DNA of 64,000 nt from Streptantibioticus parmotrematis (GTDB taxonomy: Bacteria > Actinomycetota > Actinomycetes > Streptomycetales > Streptomycetaceae): assembly GCF_019890615.1 (NCBI RefSeq), contig NZ_JAINVZ010000001.1, positions 372,001 through 436,000 on the forward strand, read 5' to 3'. Below are positions 20,566 to 29,628 of the stretch, one piece after another. Both the position numbers and the translations under genes were made by a program. The first letter of the stretch is position 1. Every line of letters starts with the position of its first letter. A model generated the notes under the pieces. That model saw only the letters and a program-made list of their open reading frames with translations, ran no database searches and was not told where the DNA came from.

Positions 20566-21087
20566 TCAGGAACTCGGCTTGGTCAGCGAGAGCGCGGTGA
20601 CCGACAGCCGGCCGGCACCGACCGGCTCCTTGAACGCCACCGTCTTGTACGTACGGGCGTTGGGCGGCGTGACGACCAGGTAGCTGGAGTGGGTGATCTG
20701 CGGGTACGCGGTGGCCCACGACAGATCGGCCCAGGCGTCGGCGCCCGGCTTGAGGGTGAGGGTGCGCACGCCCGGCGTCGGGTCGAAGTACGTCGAGCCC
20801 CACGTGACGTCGGACTTGAGCGTCTTGTGGGCGGAGTCCTGGAGGCCGAGGCCCGGGTAGCCACGCAGCAGACAGGTGTGACCGCTGGTGTTGGTGAAGC
20901 GCAGGAACACGCCATCGTGGCTCATCCCCGCCTGTCCCGGTGCGTTCTGCACGGTGACGCGCAGTCCGCTGGTGTCGCAGCGCGGCGCGGAGACCGCCTG
21001 GTGGGGCGTGGCGGCCTGGGCGGACGTGACGCCCAGGCCCACGGTTGCTGCGGCGGTTACGGCCGTCAAGGCCAATATGCGACGCAT
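20566..21087 (-). CDS. Secreted DUF4232-domain protein
   Basis: 173 residues. Sec signal peptide (MRRILALTAVTAAATVG, with AQA cleavage near residue 25) followed by one DUF4232 domain: a conserved Cys pair (RCDTSG ... HTCLLRGYPGLGL) and the closing YLVVTPPNARTYKTV strand. DUF4232 proteins are exported, often lipoprotein-like, in actinomycetes; no function is established. Monocistronic, with its own terminator. Confidence 0.9.
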   Translation of the reverse strand: MRRILALTAVTAAATVGLGVTSAQAATPHQAVSAPRCDTSGLRVTVQNAPGQAGMSHDGVFLRFTNTSGHTCLLRGYPGLGLQDSAHKTLKSDVTWGSTYFDPTPGVRTLTLKPGADAWADLSWATAYPQITHSSYLVVTPPNARTYKTVAFKEPVGAGRLSVTALSLTKPSS

Positions 21088-21283
21088 ATGGTGTCCTTAC
21101 CTGAGGAGTGGTCGTGGGTGAACCGGATCCCCGTTCGCCCGGAATGCGGGCGCGTCACCCGCAGACAGGATGGACGGCTTCTGTGACCGGACCGCAACAA
21201 CCCTGACCCGTCCTGGTAACCGGCGATCCACGTCACCCGGGCGCCACTTCGGCCCCACTTCGGCCTCGCCAGTGCGTGACGGA

Positions 21284-22156
21284 TCAGCTCAGCCAGGAAG
21301 CCGTCAGCTGCTGGACGCGCGAGCCGTCGAGGTCGGCCAGCTTGGGGGCGACGAGGTCGCGGGCCTCGGCGGAGGTCTGCGCGCGGAACGGCGGCCGCTC
21401 GGCGGTGAGCACCTCGACGACCGCCGCCGCGGCGTCCGCCGAGGACTGCGCGCCCTCGAAGGACGCCATCACGTGGTCGAGATAGCCCTTGAGCGACGGC
21501 GCGTACGGACCGGCCGCCTCGAGCAGGGCGGGGACGTCGATGTCCAGGTTGGCGACGAACTCGCTTGCCACGGCGCCCGGTTCGATCACCGAGACGCTCA
21601 CTCCCACGGCGGCCGCCACCGGAGCCAGGGACTCCATGAAGCCTTCGGCGGCGAACTTGGCCGCGCAGTAGGCCTCGTTGAACGGCTGGCCGACGATCCC
21701 GCCCACGCTGGTGACCGTGATGACCCGGCCTCCGGTGGCGCGCAGCAGCGGCATGGCCGCGCCGGTCAGCTCCACCACGCCGAAGAAGTTGACCTCCATC
21801 GCCGTGCGGAACAGCTCGGTGCCGACGCGTTCGACCGTGCCGACCGCTCCGGCGCCCGCGTTGTTGACGACCGCGTCCAGGTGACCGTGCTCGGCGATCA
21901 CCTCGTCCAGGCAGGCGGTGATCGCATCGCGGTCGGTCACGTCGAGTCGTTTGACGTGGACGCGCTCGGCGACGCCCGCGGCGGTCGCGGCCTCACGCAG
22001 CGCGCCGGACCGGGCCGGATCGCGCAGGGTGGCGACGACCGTCCAGCCCGCCTGCGCGGCGGCGACCGCGGCGGCCAGGCCGATGCCGGTGGAGGTGCCG
22101 GTGATCAGGACGACCTTGGGGGTGGGGGAGGCGGAGGAAGGCATGGCGTTGCTCAT
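21284..22156 (-). CDS. Short-chain dehydrogenase/reductase
   Basis: 290 residues from ATG 22156. Classical SDR: cofactor loop TGTSTGIG (~18-25), NNAGAG, catalytic Ser in VTSVGG and the YxxxK motif as YCAAK. Because the first loop is followed by Arg/Asp-containing turns (LRDPARSG), NADP(H) is plausible. Substrate unknown. Divergent from a MarR-type gene with two palindromes between them, so likely controlled by it. Confidence 0.93.
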   Translation of the reverse strand: MSNAMPSSASPTPKVVLITGTSTGIGLAAAVAAAQAGWTVVATLRDPARSGALREAATAAGVAERVHVKRLDVTDRDAITACLDEVIAEHGHLDAVVNNAGAGAVGTVERVGTELFRTAMEVNFFGVVELTGAAMPLLRATGGRVITVTSVGGIVGQPFNEAYCAAKFAAEGFMESLAPVAAAVGVSVSVIEPGAVASEFVANLDIDVPALLEAAGPYAPSLKGYLDHVMASFEGAQSSADAAAAVVEVLTAERPPFRAQTSAEARDLVAPKLADLDGSRVQQLTASWLS

Positions 22157-22189
22157 TTCTGGTGAGAGGCGCGAGGACGGTTTCACATC

Positions 22190-22228
22190 TGTGCGTGCAC
22201 ACACACCGTACGACTTCCGTGCGCGCAC
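22190..22228. promoter_or_regulatory. Two palindromes between SDR and MarR genes (candidate MarR operators)
   Basis: TGTGCGTGCACACACA (22190-22205) centres on TGCA with partly matched arms, and GTGCGCGCAC (22219-22228) is a perfect 10-bp palindrome. They share GTGC/GCAC half-sites and lie in the 96-bp divergent interval, just before a TACAGT -10-like hexamer 7 bases from the MarR ATG (possibly leaderless). Confidence 0.55.
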
Positions 22229-22252
22229 ACGCAACCCGCTACAGTGGTCGGC

Positions 22253-22747
22253 ATGGCACGCACGGACCTCACCCTGGGAGAGCTCACCGCCCGCGACCAC
22301 GCCTTCTACGGGCTGGTGTGGGCCAGTACGACCCTGACCGCGCGCGTCGACCGCGCCCTGGCGCGCGCCCACGACCTGCCCCTGTCGTGGTTCGAGGTCA
22401 TGCTCTGGCTCAGCGTCCAGGTCGAGCCGGTCGCCGCCTCCGACCTGGGGGAGAAGACCCTGCTCAGCCGCAGTCAGGTCTCCCGGGTCGTCGACGCCCT
22501 CCAGGCCCGCGGGCTGGTCGAGCGCATGCCGTCGCCGACTGACGCGCGCTCGGTGCGGGTCGGGCTGACCCAGGCGGGGCGTCGGGCGTTCGCCGAGGCC
22601 GACGCGACCCGGCGCGAGACGCTGGCGGAGGTCTTCGACGACCGCCTCGACGACGCGGACATCGAGGCGCTGGGAACGGTGTGGGACAAGCTCAAGGCGT
22701 CAGCACCGCCCGACGCGCCCACCTGCGGGGCTTCGCCCGCGGGCTGA
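22253..22747 (+). CDS. MarR-family transcriptional regulator
   Basis: 164 residues from ATG 22253 (an in-frame GTG/ATG slightly upstream is possible). Winged helix: LGEKTLLSRSQVSRVVDALQ recognition helix, then GLVERMPSPTDARSVRVGLT wing. Divergent from the SDR gene, the classic layout for a MarR repressor that controls its neighbour and itself in response to a small phenolic or similar ligand. No clear ribosome site; may be leaderless. Confidence 0.92.
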   Translation: MARTDLTLGELTARDHAFYGLVWASTTLTARVDRALARAHDLPLSWFEVMLWLSVQVEPVAASDLGEKTLLSRSQVSRVVDALQARGLVERMPSPTDARSVRVGLTQAGRRAFAEADATRRETLAEVFDDRLDDADIEALGTVWDKLKASAPPDAPTCGASPAG

Positions 22748-22770
22748 GGCGCGGTCGCGCTTTCGCGAGC

Positions 22771-22850
22771 TTGGCGTTCGTGGGGGTTGGCGTTCGTGGC
22801 GCTTGGTGTTCGCGGCGCCTGGCGTTCGCGGCGCCTGGTGGTTCGCGCGT
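22771..22850. repeat. 16-bp degenerate tandem repeat, about five copies
   Basis: Units of 16 bases modelled on TTGGCGTTCGTGGCGC occur head to tail from 22771 (units at 22771, 22787, 22803, 22819 and a more divergent one at 22835). Non-coding, between the MarR stop and the hydrolase start. Purpose unknown. Confidence 0.75.
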
Positions 22851-22915
22851 TCGCGACGCCCGGTAGCCTTGCCCGATTTTCCTTCCACCTCCTTCCACCT
22901 CCACGGACGTGATCC

Positions 22916-23548
22916 ATGGCTCCCGCTTCCCCGACCTGCTGGGCCGACCTGGCCGCGCGCCGGGCCGAAGGCGTCGAATTCCGCAGGGTGTGGCGCAGCG
23001 CGCCGGGCTCCACCCTGCTCCATCTGGCGATACACGGCGGCGGTATCGAACCGGGGACCACGGAACTCGCCGACGCCGCCGCCGGTCGGGCCGACCACTT
23101 CTACTCGCTGGAGGCGTTGCGCAGCACCGGCAACGCCGCGCTGCACCTGACCTCGACGCGCTTCGACGAGCCGAAGGCGCTGGCCATGGTCCGCGAAGCC
23201 GAGCACGTCGTGTCTTGGCACGGCGCCGGTGGCGAGGCGCCCGTCACCTACCTCGGCGGCCGTGACGAGGCACTGCGCGACGCGATCGGGCAGGCCCTGT
23301 CGGCAGCGGGCTTCGCCGTCGCCCTCGCGGGGTCCGACATCGACGCGAGCAACCCCCGCAACATCTGCAACCGCAACGCGCGCGGTGGCGGCGTCCAGTT
23401 GGAGATCAGTACGGCGCAGCGCAAGGCGTTCTTCGCGCGCGGCGATCTCTCGCGCGCCAACAGGGGCAGGAGGACAGCCGAGTTCAGCGCCTACGTGACC
23501 GCTGTGACGAGTGTCCTTCCGGGCGGGGGAACGCCCGGCGGGAGGTGA
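22916..23548 (+). CDS. Poly-gamma-glutamate hydrolase family protein
   Basis: 210 residues from ATG 22916. Matches the PghP/YmaC-type zinc peptidase family: LAIHGGGIEPGTTELADA (zinc His and Glu), the second His in VVSWHGAGG, and NICNRNARGGGVQLEIS with the later Glu. Members cleave gamma-glutamyl polymers; some are phage-borne. No signal peptide is visible, so it may act in the cytoplasm or leave by another route. Stands alone between a tandem repeat and a convergent rhomboid gene. Confidence 0.9.
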   Translation: MAPASPTCWADLAARRAEGVEFRRVWRSAPGSTLLHLAIHGGGIEPGTTELADAAAGRADHFYSLEALRSTGNAALHLTSTRFDEPKALAMVREAEHVVSWHGAGGEAPVTYLGGRDEALRDAIGQALSAAGFAVALAGSDIDASNPRNICNRNARGGGVQLEISTAQRKAFFARGDLSRANRGRRTAEFSAYVTAVTSVLPGGGTPGGR

Positions 23549-23581
23549 GAGGGCTGCCGGACGCTCCCGCCCGCAGCCCTC

Positions 23582-24301
23582 TCACCCCGGCAGGCGTGCC
23601 GCAGGCTCCTCCGGCTCTCCGGGCCGCGCCGTGGACCAGGCCTCCAGATCGACCGCACCCTCCCACAGGGCCAGCCCGACGCCGAGCACACAACCCACCA
23701 GGACGCCCACGCCGTGGTTGTTGGTGATCGCGCACAGCACGATCCCGGCGAGCGGCACCAGCAGGGCCAGTTTGCGCAGCGCGGCGTCGGGGCCGCGCAG
23801 GGCATAGACGACGGCCAGGGCGCCGACCAGGCCGCAGATGGCCACCGAGTTGCCGGCGCCGTGCTTGCTCCAGCTCGCCAGGCTGACGGCCTGCGCGGCG
23901 ACCCCGCTCACCAGGTAGACGAGGAGCATGCGCACCGACCCGAACAGCCGCTCGGCCACCGGGGCCACGGCGATCAGGGCGGCCAGGTTGAACAGGATCT
24001 GGATCCAGCCCGACGACTCGACCAGCAGCGCGCTCGGCGCCCGCCACCACGGCCCGTCGGGGACCCGCTCCAGGTGGTGCAGGACGGCGGGCGCGATGGT
24101 CTGCACGACGGCCATCGCCGCCATGAGGACCACCAGGACCGAGGCGACGACCGGCAGCGGGCGCTGCCAGATCCGGCGGACCAGTTGGGGGCCGGCGACC
24201 TGCTCGGTGGGCGCCGTCGCCGCCACCAGGACGCGCATGCCCGGGACGACGACGGCCGCGGCGCAGGCGTAGAGAAGCACAGTTCCCGTACTCATGCTCA
24301 T
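23582..24301 (-). CDS. Rhomboid-family intramembrane serine protease-like protein
   Basis: 239 residues with about seven hydrophobic segments. Rhomboid hallmarks can be read: ILFNLAALIAV (conserved Asn region), AGNSVAICGLVGAL, which aligns with the usual GASGAIFGL (Ser is the nucleophile), and NNHGVGVLVGCVLGVGLA for the catalytic His helix. The GxSG glycine after Ser is Val. Expected to cleave membrane proteins within the bilayer; activity is likely but the Ser loop is not canonical. Confidence 0.85.
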   Translation of the reverse strand: MSMSTGTVLLYACAAAVVVPGMRVLVAATAPTEQVAGPQLVRRIWQRPLPVVASVLVVLMAAMAVVQTIAPAVLHHLERVPDGPWWRAPSALLVESSGWIQILFNLAALIAVAPVAERLFGSVRMLLVYLVSGVAAQAVSLASWSKHGAGNSVAICGLVGALAVVYALRGPDAALRKLALLVPLAGIVLCAITNNHGVGVLVGCVLGVGLALWEGAVDLEAWSTARPGEPEEPAARLPG

Positions 24302-24412
24302 GGTCCCAGCCTGCCAGAAGCGATGGCCGGACCACAGATGTCACCGAACTCGGCGCGTCCCCAGTCGTGTTGCGGGCCGAGGGCGCCCTCGGCCCGCGTC
24401 CTTGCGACGCGG

Positions 24413-25756
24413 TCAGAGTCCGACGTCGCGGCTGCTGAGGTCCGCCAGCGACTCGCGCCGGACCAGCAGCCGGGAACGACCGCCGTGGACGGCGACCACG
24501 GGCGGCCGGCCGACCAGGTTGTAGGCCGACGCCATCGACAGGTGGTACGCGCCCGCCGCCGGTACGGCGATCAGATCGCCGGGGCGGGTGTCGGCCGGGA
24601 GCCGGACGTCGCCCGCGATCACGTCGCCCGCCTCGCAGTGCCGGCCCACCACGGTGGCCGTCATCGTCCGGTCGCCGCAGGCGCGGCCGACGAGCCGCGG
24701 CGCGTACCTGACCCCGTACAGCGCGGGCCTGGGGTTGTCGCTCATCCCGCCGTCGACCGCGACGAAGACATGTCTGCCGTTGTGCTTGACCGCCAGTACG
24801 CGGTACAGCACCACGCCCGCGGGGCCCGCGATCGCGCGGCCGGGCTCCACCGTCAGGCGGGGCGCGGGCAGACCGGCGGCGGAGCAGCTGCGGTGCACCT
24901 CCACGCCCAGCCGGGACGCCAACACCGCGATGTCCAGCGGCCGTTCCCCCGGGCGGTAGGCGATGGAGTGCCCGCCGCCCATGTTCAGCTCGGGCAGGCT
25001 GACACCGTGCTGCTCCCTGATGCGGGCCATCAACCCCACCACCCGGCGGGCCGCCAGTGGATACGGCTTGACCGAGTCGATCTGCGAACCCAGGTGGCAG
25101 TGGAGACCGGTCAGCAGCAGCCGGGGCTGGCCCAGGATGCGTGCCGCGGCGTGCGACGCCGAGCCGTCCGCGATGGGCACGCCGAACTTCTGGTCGGCGG
25201 TGCCGGTGCGGACCGCGGCGTGGCCGCCCGCCCCGATGCCCGGTGTGACACGCAGCAGCACCTTCTGGCGGCTGCCCGACGGCACCTCGGCGGCCAGCCG
25301 GGCGATCTCGCTCGTGCTGTCCACGACGATCCGGCCCACCCCGAGCCGTAGCGCCGCACGCAGGTCACCGGGGCTCTTGGCGTTGCCGTGCATGATGACG
25401 CGCTCCGGCGGGAAGCCGCTGGTGACGGCGAGTTCGAGCTCCCCGGCCGAACACACGTCCAGCGACAGCCCCTCCTCGTCGATCCAGCGCACCATCGCCC
25501 GGCACAGGAACGCCTTTGCCGCGTAGGCGACCTCCGCGCCCCGGAACACGGCGCGGTAGCGCCGACAGCGGGCCCGCACTTCGGCCTCGTCGAGGACGTA
25601 GGAGGGCGTGCCGAACTGCTCGGCCATCTCGGCGAGTTCGACGCCGCCCACGCTGAGGCCGCCGTGCGGCGTCGGACGAGCGGAGGCGGGCCACAGGGCC
25701 GACTCCGCGTCGTTCAGCCGCCCTTCGGCGCGGGGTTCCACCAACTGCACACTCAT
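24413..25756 (-). CDS. lysA: Diaminopimelate decarboxylase (PLP fold III)
   Basis: 447 residues from ATG 25756 (GAGGAGG 8 bases upstream; GTG 25762 is too close to it). PLP lysine in YAAKAF, HGNAKSPGDLR, HCHLGSQI, phosphate loop GGGHSIAY, EPGRAIAGPAG, the substrate Cys in GRHCEAGD, and DGGMSDNPRPALYG: all the class motifs. Decarboxylates meso-diaminopimelate to lysine. Streptomycetes usually have the main lysA next to thrC/hom; this copy sits with a SAV_915-like gene, so it may be a paralogue with another amino-acid substrate or role. Confidence 0.9.
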   Translation of the reverse strand: MSVQLVEPRAEGRLNDAESALWPASARPTPHGGLSVGGVELAEMAEQFGTPSYVLDEAEVRARCRRYRAVFRGAEVAYAAKAFLCRAMVRWIDEEGLSLDVCSAGELELAVTSGFPPERVIMHGNAKSPGDLRAALRLGVGRIVVDSTSEIARLAAEVPSGSRQKVLLRVTPGIGAGGHAAVRTGTADQKFGVPIADGSASHAAARILGQPRLLLTGLHCHLGSQIDSVKPYPLAARRVVGLMARIREQHGVSLPELNMGGGHSIAYRPGERPLDIAVLASRLGVEVHRSCSAAGLPAPRLTVEPGRAIAGPAGVVLYRVLAVKHNGRHVFVAVDGGMSDNPRPALYGVRYAPRLVGRACGDRTMTATVVGRHCEAGDVIAGDVRLPADTRPGDLIAVPAAGAYHLSMASAYNLVGRPPVVAVHGGRSRLLVRRESLADLSSRDVGL

Positions 25757-25769
25757 CGCCACTTCCTCC

Positions 25770-26177
25770 TCAGCCGATCCACAGCGCGACGGCGTCGATC
25801 AGCGCCGCGGCCCCCGTGACGCGGATGACACCGACCATGCGGGGATCCCAGTCCCGCCAGAACGCGTGCGCGTCGCCGGTCGCCGCGGTGGTCGGCGGCG
25901 CGGAGAACCGCGGGTCGACGACGACCTCCGACACGCCGAGCGGTTCGGTCAGGGCGCGCAGCGCGGGCTCGGCGAGCGTGACGCACGCCTGCGCGGAGCC
26001 GAGGGTGTCGGCGAGCCGCTCGCGCGTCGTGAAGCCGACCGCGGTTCGGCCGCCCAGCGGCGTGCGGAACAGACGGGCGGTGCAACCGGCGGGCCCCGGC
26101 CGGACGGGCACGTACAGTCGCCCGGCCGGGACGCGTTCCGAGGGCTCCGGGTCGTCGTCGCACAGGTGCTCGGTCAT
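25770..26177 (-). CDS. SAV_915-family hypothetical protein
   Basis: 135 residues from ATG 26177 (GAGGAGA RBS). Motifs RLYVPVRPG, LFRTPLGGRTAVGFTTRERL and SEVVVDP recall the small SAV_915/SseB-like proteins common in streptomycetes; function unknown. A C-terminal hydrophobic stretch (AAALIDAVALWIG) is present. Ends 13 bases before the lysA-like start, so the two are co-transcribed. Confidence 0.75.
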   Translation of the reverse strand: MTEHLCDDDPEPSERVPAGRLYVPVRPGPAGCTARLFRTPLGGRTAVGFTTRERLADTLGSAQACVTLAEPALRALTEPLGVSEVVVDPRFSAPPTTAATGDAHAFWRDWDPRMVGVIRVTGAAALIDAVALWIG

Positions 26178-26555
26178 GGGATTTCTCCTCGCGGAAGGTC
26201 GTCGGCGCGAGCCGTCAGGCGCGGCCCGAGCGCACTACTGACGCTATTCCCGCTGGTCCGGAGGGTGCGCCGAGCCCTGACGCGACGTTGACGCCATGAG
26301 CTGAGGCTTTGACGCGAAGGCCACGGCGCCGGGGCGCCGCCGCTGGTCAGGAATCCGGGCGCGACTCCCGGAGCAGACCGAGCGGCACCGGCCCCCGATG
26401 GAGCACTGCGGAACGTCACCCACGGCAGCAGCGGCTCGTCCGGCCCGATGTCCCGCAGCCCTGGCCCGCGCGCAGGTCCTTCACCGCATAACGTGCCGTC
26501 ACCGCCGAGCGCCCGCAACGCCGTTCCGTGGGGTGTATGTCCTATTCTCGCCGAT
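26178..26555. other. 378-bp divergent intergenic region
   Basis: Holds the promoters for the leftward SAV_915/lysA pair and for rightward ltrA. Near the right end TATTCT at 26543-26548 sits 7 bases before the ltrA GTG, suggesting a leaderless transcript. No convincing gene on either strand. Confidence 0.5.
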
Positions 26556-27863
26556 GTGTCGGTGAGCGAGGGCAATGGGCGCGGCGGGATCGGCCGGGAG
26601 GGCGGTGGCCTCGGTGGGCGGAGGACGCGCGGTCCCGGTGGCGGCGGGGCCGACCGGATCCTTCCGGCGGACCGTGGCTTCGCGGGCCACCGGGCGACCT
26701 CCATCGAGCTGCTCTTCGACCTGGTCTTCGTCTTCGCGTTCTCCCAGATCTCGTCCTTCCTGGTCCACCGCCAGAGCACGGCCCAACTGGGCCAGGGCCT
26801 GGTCATCCTCACCCTGCTGTGGTGGGTGTGGGCCGCGTACGCCGCGCTGGGCAACCAGGCGCGGGGCGACACGGCCGTGGTCAAGATGGGCTTCACCGCC
26901 GGGATGGCGGCCATGTTCATCACGGCGCTGGCGATCCGCGAGGCATGGAGCGACGCGCCGGGCGGCCTGTACGCGCCGCTGGTGTTCGTGTACGGCATCA
27001 TCGCCAACCGCGTCGTCTACTGCCTCCTCGCCTTCCACATCGCCGACGACGACCCCCAACTCCTCGCCTACGTAAGGCGTTCGGCGGTGCGCATGGCGGT
27101 CACCAGTGCGGCCCTGCTGGTCGGCGCGGAGCGGGCGGGCACCTCGCAGCTCGTGCTGTGGACGCTGGCCGCGGTGGCGGACTGGCTGATGCCGCGGCTC
27201 GTTCCGGCGGATCGCGGGTGGCCGGTACCGAACGCCGCGCACTTCGCGGAACGGCACGGACTGATCCTCATCATCGCCATCGGGGAGCTGATGATCTCAG
27301 TGGGCGACGGCGTCTCGGTCAACCAGGAGGGCCGGCATGTCGCGCTGAGCCTGCCCGTGATCGAGACCGGCGTGTACTGCATCGTGCTGGCGGTGTGCCT
27401 GTGGTGGCTCTACTTCGACTTCGTCGGACCGCCGGCCGCCCGGCGGCTGAGTGTGCTGCACGGCAGCGACCGCACGCGCTTCGCCCGCAGGGCCTACGGG
27501 CTGCTCCACTTCCTCCTGATCGCCGGAGTGGTCTACATCGCCCTCGGCCTGGAGGAGGTCATCGACGTGCTCCAGCGCACCCCCGACCACCCCGACCTGC
27601 ACGCCCCGCTGCCGTGGAGCGCCCTGGTCGCGCTGTACGGGGGTACGTGCGCGTACCTGGCGGCGGGGCCCGCCATCCAGCGCCTGAGCACCCGGGCCCC
27701 CTCCGTACTCCAACTGGGGGCCGCCGTGCTGTGCCTGGCGTTCCTGCCGGTGGCCCACGAGGTGAGCGCGCTCGCGGCGCTGGCCTTCGTGGCGGGCCTG
27801 CTGGTCGTCCTGGTCAGCACGGAGGGCCTGCGCCGGGCACACGCGGGTCTCGAGTGGTGGTGA
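26556..27863 (+). CDS. Low temperature requirement protein A (LtrA) family membrane protein
   Basis: 435 residues from GTG 26556. Gly-rich start, then the LtrA signature HRATSIELLFDLVFVFAFSQ and about eleven membrane segments, with AERHGLILIIAIGELMISVG in the middle and LWWLYFDFVGPPAARR. The family was named from a Listeria cold-growth mutant; its transport function is not known. Ends convergent with the acyl-CoA synthetase gene, with a strong shared terminator. Confidence 0.93.
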   Translation: MSVSEGNGRGGIGREGGGLGGRRTRGPGGGGADRILPADRGFAGHRATSIELLFDLVFVFAFSQISSFLVHRQSTAQLGQGLVILTLLWWVWAAYAALGNQARGDTAVVKMGFTAGMAAMFITALAIREAWSDAPGGLYAPLVFVYGIIANRVVYCLLAFHIADDDPQLLAYVRRSAVRMAVTSAALLVGAERAGTSQLVLWTLAAVADWLMPRLVPADRGWPVPNAAHFAERHGLILIIAIGELMISVGDGVSVNQEGRHVALSLPVIETGVYCIVLAVCLWWLYFDFVGPPAARRLSVLHGSDRTRFARRAYGLLHFLLIAGVVYIALGLEEVIDVLQRTPDHPDLHAPLPWSALVALYGGTCAYLAAGPAIQRLSTRAPSVLQLGAAVLCLAFLPVAHEVSALAALAFVAGLLVVLVSTEGLRRAHAGLEWW

Positions 27864-27912
27864 CGACGCGGCCGCGGCGCTCAGCCCGCCATGGCAACGG
27901 AGTTGGGCGCCT

Positions 27913-27951
27913 GGCCGGGCGGTCCGTGCCGACAAGACGGACCGCCCGGCC
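27913..27951. terminator. Bidirectional terminator hairpin
   Basis: Perfect 15-bp arms GGCCGGGCGGTCCGT / ACGGACCGCCCGGCC with a 9-base loop, between the convergent ltrA and acyl-CoA synthetase genes. Confidence 0.9.
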
Positions 27952-28055
27952 GTGCCCCCGCGGGATCCGAGCCCGGGCCCCGCGAGTCGAAGGCCGCCGG
28001 AGACACGAGGCGGCGGGGTTGCGGGACGCTCGGGACGCGAGACGGCGGGGCCGCC

Positions 28056-29603
28056 TCAGGACACGGTACGCGCGGCCGCCTCGTCGCGCCGCCGCAGCTC
28101 CTTCTTGTCCGGCTTGCCCGCGTCCGTGAGCGGAAGGGCGTCCACGAACGTCACCCGCTCCGGTTCGTACATCGCGCCGCGCTCGGCACGCACCCAGGCC
28201 CGCAGGCCGTCGGCGTCGAGGTCGGCGCCCGGCACACGGACCACGGCGGCGTGCACGCGTTCCATGTGGTCGGCGTCCCGGACCCCGAAGACGGCGCTCT
28301 GCCGCACCTGCGGATGGGCGTTGATCAGGTCCTCCAACTCCGTGGTGTACACGTGCCCGCCGACCACCACGATCATGTCCTTGATCCGGTCGACGATCGT
28401 CAGGTAGCCCTCGTCGTCCAGGTAGCCGACGTCCCCGGTGTGCAGCCAGCCGTCCCGCAGGACCTCGGCGGTCAGCTCGGGCTGCTTCCAGTAACCCGCC
28501 ATGATCTGCGACGAACGCACGCAGATCTCACCGTGCTCGCCGGTCGGCAGGTCGCGTCCGGACGGGTCGCGGATGGCGACCTCGACGCCTTCCAGTACCC
28601 GCCCGGCCGTACGCAGCCGCTCCGGTCGGTCCGGGTCGTGCTCGTCGGCGGGCAGCACACTGATGCCACCGGCCTCGTTCTGCCCGTAGAACTGCATCAG
28701 CACCGGCCCGAACCTGCGCACCGCGTCGACGATCCGGGTGGGCGACGCCTGGCAGCCGCCGTAGACCACGCTGACGAGGCTGGAGGTGTCGGTGGCCGCC
28801 GCGTCGGGGTGGTCCATCAACTGGTAGAGCAGCGGCGGCAGAAGGAACAGGTGGGTGATGCGCTCGCGCTCGATCGTCGCCAGTGCCGAGGCGGCGTCGA
28901 AGTCCTCCAGCAACACCACGACGCCACCGGACTGGAGGGTGGTGTCGGCGAGATAGCCCGCCGCGTGCGCGAGCGTGGTGCACACCAGCTGCCGGTGCTG
29001 CCCCTCACGGTCCTCACCGAGCCGACCGCGCCAGCCGTTCATGTGCGCGAAGGTGGTGCAGATGCCCTTGGGATGGCCGGTCGTGCCGCCGGTGTGGCGG
29101 ATGATGCAGATGTCGTCCTGCTCGGCGATACCGGCCAGCGGTTCGGCGGACTGCTGCGACGCCAGCTCCAGCAGGTCCGTCCCGTTCTTCGCGGTGCCCA
29201 GCACGAGCACGTCGGCGACCGGCGCCTGCTGCGTCACCTCGGCCGCGCGCTCCGCGTACCGCGGGTCGACGATCAGCGCCCGCGTCTCCACGTCACGCAC
29301 GATGGCGGCCTGGACGTCCGCCGACAGCTTGTTGTAGAGGTGGTTGACCCGGCATCCCACGAGGTTCGCCGCGTAGCGGGCCGCGATGGTCTCCGGCAGG
29401 TTCCCGCACAGCAGCGTCACGGTGTCACCGCGTCCGAGGCCCCTGGCCCGCAGCGCACGGGCCATCCGGTGGACCAGATCACGGAACTCACCCGCGGTGA
29501 CCCGCCGCCCCTCGTGGACCAGCGCCTCCCGCCCCGGGTCGGCCTCCAGGGCGTCGAGAGTCTCCTCCACGTAGGTGCGGAAATCGTCGGCGGCATCGGA
29601 CAT
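28056..29603 (-). CDS. AMP-binding acyl-CoA synthetase / fatty-acid-CoA ligase
   Basis: 515 residues from ATG 29603, with GGAG 7 bases upstream (revcomp). ANL-fold motifs: P-loop HTGGTTGHPKG, VYGGCQASP, FYGQNEAGG, GWLHTGDVGYLDDEGYL, hinge VDRIKDMIVVVGG, and C-terminal catalytic Lys in TDAGKPDKKEL. Activates a carboxylic acid to the acyl-CoA through an acyl-adenylate. The close neighbours give no pathway; a fatty acid or aryl acid is possible. An inverted repeat 26 bp upstream suggests repressor control. Confidence 0.92.
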   Translation of the reverse strand: MSDAADDFRTYVEETLDALEADPGREALVHEGRRVTAGEFRDLVHRMARALRARGLGRGDTVTLLCGNLPETIAARYAANLVGCRVNHLYNKLSADVQAAIVRDVETRALIVDPRYAERAAEVTQQAPVADVLVLGTAKNGTDLLELASQQSAEPLAGIAEQDDICIIRHTGGTTGHPKGICTTFAHMNGWRGRLGEDREGQHRQLVCTTLAHAAGYLADTTLQSGGVVVLLEDFDAASALATIERERITHLFLLPPLLYQLMDHPDAAATDTSSLVSVVYGGCQASPTRIVDAVRRFGPVLMQFYGQNEAGGISVLPADEHDPDRPERLRTAGRVLEGVEVAIRDPSGRDLPTGEHGEICVRSSQIMAGYWKQPELTAEVLRDGWLHTGDVGYLDDEGYLTIVDRIKDMIVVVGGHVYTTELEDLINAHPQVRQSAVFGVRDADHMERVHAAVVRVPGADLDADGLRAWVRAERGAMYEPERVTFVDALPLTDAGKPDKKELRRRDEAAARTVS

Positions 29604-29628
29604 CGGGGGGCTCCTGCCTCGGTCGATA

